Assembly: GCA_036171455.1 (NCBI GenBank)
Contig: JAVHRB010000056.1
Coordinates: 1 to 10,018 of the forward strand
Origin: CAIVSN01 sp036171455
Lineage (GTDB): Bacteria; Patescibacteriota; Gracilibacteria; BD1-5; UBA2023
DNA length: 10,018 nt
Direction of reading: 5' to 3'
Shown in pieces: positions 6,575 to 10,018 of this stretch. Under the pieces are notes generated by a model. The model made no database searches and had not been told where the DNA came from. It worked only from the letters and a program-made list of their open reading frames with translations. Every line of letters starts with the position of its first letter. Position 1 is the stretch's first letter. A program made the translations under genes and the position numbers.

Positions 6575-9049
6575 TTATAAATGAACTTCAAACACCTTCC
6601 CACGAGAAAAAACCGTATCCTTATTCCGTGACATAATAGCTGGAAAAATCACGTCACACGACCGAATTGCCGCATTGAACCCCGCGGTAAACTGACACGG
6701 GCATACCGTACATGCCGGAGTTCCAAATATGGCACCGGCGCTCGTAGCGTAGGACAAATTACACTGACCGTTTACTCCGGCGAGCGTGAGGGAAAGTCCC
6801 GGAACGTAACTATCAGTCGCATCCGGACTCGGGGTATCTCCGTTATATACGCTCAAAACCGGACAACCGAGATTCGAGACCGGACCAACCACGGTAGGAC
6901 ACAAATCATCTGGATTTAAGACTCCGTCACCATCCAAATCCGGAGACTCTGACAATATCAATGCCACCGTCGCTATAGCGGTAGCTCATTTTGCGTCATA
7001 CACAGTCAATTGCACGGTGCGAGGTCCGGGAGCGACATAGCTATGAGGTGGATTTTGATCCGTAGAAAACGACCCATCGGCAAAATCCCACCTATAGGTA
7101 TACGGACCAGTCCCGCCAGTAAGCGTACTGAGGAATTGTATAGATGAAGGCGCATTGGCAACGAGCTTGTCCGCCCGTGCAGAAAGTGTCAGGCGTCCAG
7201 GATTCGAGCTCCCTGTATGAGTACTATTTCCTGCGATATCCACGGTAGAAACAATCCGAGAAGTTGCTCCAGTTGTCGTATCGGTTACTGTGAGTCGGAC
7301 GAGCCAAGTCCCATCGGTTTTGAGGTCGAAATTTGGAAGTCATGCACCAGAAGCCGTTAATTTTGTACCATCTTGAAGCTTGGTAAATTCCCAACCATAG
7401 GAGTATGGTCATCCCACGGAATCGGTCCAGCCACAAAACGTGTACGTAGTATCTTTGGGATCTGGGAACGTCGTCACGGGCGTATCCTTGGAGCAGGACT
7501 TGTCAGAATCGAGAATTCGGATTTCAGAAGAAACGCCTGGTAGGGTTGAAGCATTCTTTGGATCAGAAACTGTCGTAGATCCGGTAGAAGTTCCGGTAGT
7601 CGTCGTGGTATCAGTTACCGTCGTAGTTCCAGTAGAAGTTCCGGTGGAAGTCGATGGAATCACATCAACAGTAGGATGAACTCCATTGGCTGGGTCTCGA
7701 AACACCAGGACTACGGACGATACAGATTTGGTACCATTTGCATCCGTAACGGTCAGTTTCACATTTCTCGTGCCCGGGGTATCGAACATATGACTCGGAT
7801 TTGGCCCCGTCGAGGACGCCCCATCACCAAAATCCCACAAGTACGTATAGGGACCTTTCCCTCCGTTTACGGCACTCGTAAACATAACATATGAAGGTGG
7901 AATATCATTGAGTTTATTCGCATCAATCGAGACTGAAAGACCACTCTGATTGGTAATGGTAGAATTGGTAGGTCCCTGGATCTCAATCGTAGAAACAGCA
8001 TGAGATGAAATGCCGGTAGAAGTATCAGTAATCGTGAGATTTGCCGTCCAAGTACCATCGGTCCCTAGGTCAAAATTTGGGAGACAGGCACCAGAAGCCG
8101 TAATATGTTTGCCATCCTGAGCACGAACGAAATCCCAACTATATACATAGGGTCATCCAGGAGAATCCGTCCTTCCAAAAAACGTATACGAGGTGTCTTT
8201 GGGATCTGGGAACGTCGTTACGGGCATATCCTTGGAACAGGACTTGTCAGAATCGAGAATTCGGATTTCAGAAGAAATTCCCAGAGGAGCATTGGGATCC
8301 GATGGGATGATTGGAGAAATCGGAACACTCCCGTCATTCGAACGCAAGGAACACAAGTTGACTCGAAAAATATTCGCCGCCATACGTACGAATTCACGAC
8401 GGGAAATGTACTCGCTTGGTCGAATTTTACCGGTACTATCTGCCGTAACAATTCCGACCTCTATCGCTTTTTGTGCATATCCATACCAATCAGCCGGAGT
8501 ATCTGGGAGGGTCATTTTCCGTTCGAAAGCTTGGGTATTGAGGGTATTATTCCAGAGTCATGCCTGACGGAGAAGTACCGCTGCGGCCTCAATACGAGTA
8601 ATTTTGTTGAAGGCACAGAACGGAGTTCCCGAGTAAGTTTGACCGTCTTGGCACGAACTTTTTCCAGTAGCGTCAGCAACATATCCTTCTACTATTCCTT
8701 GTTCCTTGGCATAAGAAACACAATAAAAATTGCGGTTTTCCCACTGGAAATCAACAAATGGAAGAGTGGTATATTTGAGCATGTCCTCATACGTGGGATA
8801 CAAGCATTTCTTGCAGCCAACCCCGACAACAATAGAAACAAAATCGTCACGATTCATGAGAGATCCCGGATTGAAACGTCCGTCTACGGAGTCCGTGATA
8901 ATACCTCGTTCGTAAAGATTGACGAGGTCACTATAATAATCATCCGATGGAGAAACATCGGTAAACGGCAAATCGCCCGCAAAAACCGTCACCGTAAGAG
9001 GAACAGAAACAAGGAGGCAAGCGAAAAATTTTAGGAACGTTTGATTCAT
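6575..9049 (-). CDS. Secreted SLH/PKD/thrombospondin-type-3 surface protein (824 aa)
   Basis: One frame from ATG 9049 to TAA 6577-6575 has five TGA read as Gly (8558, 8153, 7409, 7340, 6988-6986; residues 164, 299, 547, 570, 688). Residues 1-24 are a signal peptide. Three S-layer-homology repeats follow at about 27-78, 96-165 and 180-235 (F-T-D-V, then G-I-I-T, G-R-F-N-P, R-D-D-F), the type that anchors proteins to cell-wall polymers. Residues about 258-505 and 506-700 are two copies of one unit: a Cys-containing S-E-I-R-I-L-D-S-D-K-S-C segment, a PKD-like domain, and a canonical PKD domain (G-P-Y-T-Y-L-W-D-F-G-D-G, L-T-V-T-D). A Thr/Ser/Gly-rich linker joins them. Residues 704-717 (D-L-D-G-D-G-V-L-N-P-D-D-L-C) are a thrombospondin type 3 calcium motif. 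The tail is Cys-rich (C-T-V-C-P-C). It is probably an S-layer-associated or adhesive surface protein. ATG 9049 is supported by the signal peptide and by the promoter just upstream. Confidence 0.92.
7452..8277 (-). repeat. Two near-identical 82-nt segments within the PKD protein gene
   Basis: Positions 7452-7533 and 8196-8277 are direct copies 744 nt apart, with three mismatches by hand alignment. They encode the S-E-I-R-I-L-D-S-D-K-S-C through T-T-F-P-D-P-K-D part of each 248-residue unit. The only amino-acid change among them is Met/Thr. The rest of the two units is clearly homologous but much more diverged. Confidence 0.8.
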
Positions 9050-9055
9050 GGTCCA

Positions 9056-9084
9056 AGTATAGCCTTTGTCACGAAAAAAGGCAA
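9056..9084 (-). promoter_or_regulatory. Candidate leaderless promoter of the SLH/PKD gene
   Basis: On the minus strand TTGCCT (9084-9079), a 17-nt spacer and TATACT (9061-9056) resemble -35 and -10 boxes. The ATG at 9049 starts about six bases after the -10, so the mRNA would have essentially no leader. The spacing and the TTGC start of the -35 match the candidate at 3260-3288. It lies in the 82-nt gap after rimO, where I see no clear terminator, so read-through from rimO is also possible. Confidence 0.5.
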
Positions 9085-9131
9085 AACAAAAGAAAAAAGG
9101 ATTTCTACTCGTTGCAAACCATTATTTTGGT

Positions 9132-10018
9132 TTATGCGAGCGTATAGGTAACGAAATCCCCGAGTTGAATTTCCGACCGGGGTTTTTGAATCTGTTGGTA
9201 GGCTACTTCATCATATTCGTCGATTTCTGGAGCTTGGATTTCTCGACGAAGAATAACGGTTTTTCCCTCGGACTGCATAACGTATCCGGAAAAGATTTTT
9301 CATTTGGCAGACTGAGCATGCAAGCGATAAATGCTGTCGAGGATTTTTCCGAGCTTCTTGATGCGGGTACGGGCCTGGACATCGTTGACCTTGCTATCGA
9401 GTTTGGAGCTCGCTGCAAGTGGCTCGTCATGATATTGGAAAATCCCGACACTCTCGAACTTCTCCCGCTCCACGAATGCACAGAGCTCATCAAAATCTGC
9501 GGCAGTCTCTCCGGGAAATCCAATAATAAATGCAGTTCGAATGAACGAGCCTGGAAAATTTTTGCGAATATACTCGAGTAGCCGGCCAATATGTTCCTGA
9601 TCATAAAACCGCCCCATTCGCTGCAGTATCCTCGCACTATAATGCTGAAAAGGAATGTCAAAATACGGAATGAGTTTTTTGAGTTTGGCTAAACGCTCCA
9701 AATGAGCGAATGTAAGCGTGTCGGGATACATATAAAATAGCCGGAAGCGGAAATCCCCAGACAATGCATCCAGTTGTTCCAAAAGTTCAAACAGCCTCGG
9801 TTCTCCATAGATGTCAGTACCGTATCGGGTCGTATCCTGGCAAATGATTTCAATTTCACGGATGCCACTATCAATCATACCCCTTGCCTCTTTGAGAATA
9901 TCCTCGATTTCCCGAGATTTCTGCCGTCCACGGATTTTTGGGATAATGCAAAAACTGCAATTGTTGTCGCATCACTCCGCAATTTTGAGATATTCATAGC
10001 CAAACGGCGCATGGATGT
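9132..10018 (-). CDS. rimO: Ribosomal protein S12 methylthiotransferase RimO (partial, N-terminus outside window)
   Basis: RimO is a radical-SAM iron-sulfur enzyme that adds a methylthio group to a conserved aspartate of ribosomal protein S12. The 294 residues visible begin inside the enzyme; roughly the first third (UPF0004 domain) lies beyond the window. Y-L-K-I-A-E-G-C-D-N-N-C-S-F-C gives the radical-SAM CxxxCxxC cluster motif (Cys codons ending at 9969, 9957 and 9948), followed by I-I-P-K-I-R-G. C-Q-D-T-T-R-Y-G-T-D-I-Y-G is the signature separating RimO from the tRNA enzyme MiaB. Y-P-D-T, D-I-P-F-Q-H, R-M-G-R and I-I-G-F-P-G-E-T also fit the family. The C-terminus (V-I-L-R-R-E-I-Q-A-P-E-I-D) is a TRAM domain. 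Two TGA codons (9974-9972 and 9302-9300) are read as Gly; the first is the invariant G of E-G-C. The stop is TAA 9134-9132. Confidence 0.93.

Noticed and set aside
8105..9034. A 309-codon open frame on the plus strand
   Set aside because: It lies antisense to the SLH/PKD gene, whose domains are clear. Its product is Arg/Ile/Ser-rich with no recognisable domain.
6575..9049. TGA as tryptophan (code 4) or selenocysteine
   Set aside because: TGA positions align with glycine in RimO and in the PKD repeats, TGG serves Trp in the same genes, and 25 sites without a common downstream structure is not a selenocysteine pattern.
9114..9134. Hairpin AAACC/GGTTT after the rimO stop as a terminator
   Set aside because: The stem is only five pairs and no U-run follows on the minus strand.

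Overview
The window reads as chromosome of a bacterium that translates UGA as glycine (genetic code 25), which points to the Candidate Phyla Radiation, Gracilibacteria (BD1-5/GN02) or Absconditabacteria (SR1). Under the standard code every large gene here breaks at TGA. When TGA is read as an amino acid the pieces fall into the same frames and give five long genes, all ending at TAA or TAG. I count 25 in-frame TGA codons by hand. Glycine is supported by the radical-SAM motif of a RimO homologue, where TGA sits at the G of E-G-C, and by PKD-like repeats where TGA aligns with the G of G-P-Y-T-Y. I cannot separate the two phyla from this sequence.

Layout, left to right. Positions 9-52 hold a probable terminator of a gene outside the window, and 53-381 has no gene I can support. 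The minus strand then carries a tmRNA gene (472-913) with a strong palindromic terminator at 382-412. Diverging from it on the plus strand is a surface protein (1027-1998): signal peptide, chitobiase C-terminal-like domain, lamin-tail-like domain, Pro-rich stalk and C-terminal membrane anchor. Convergent with that is a 343-residue HExxH metallopeptidase on the minus strand (2028-3059). An AT-rich divergent intergenic region (3060-3294) separates it from a 1054-residue helical protein of unknown function on the plus strand (3295-6459). Convergent with that is an 824-residue secreted protein on the minus strand (6575-9049) with three SLH repeats, duplicated PKD-like units, a thrombospondin type 3 calcium motif and a Cys-rich tail. 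The window ends in the C-terminal two-thirds of rimO, also minus strand (9132-10018, partial).

The genes mostly alternate in strand and look like single transcription units rather than an operon. Two are envelope proteins, two act in translation (tmRNA rescue, ribosomal protein S12 modification), one is a peptidase and one is unknown. No Shine-Dalgarno sequence stands out before the visible starts. At least two genes have a -10-like hexamer only 5-6 nt before the ATG, which suggests leaderless mRNAs. I see no mobile element, CRISPR array or tRNA gene.
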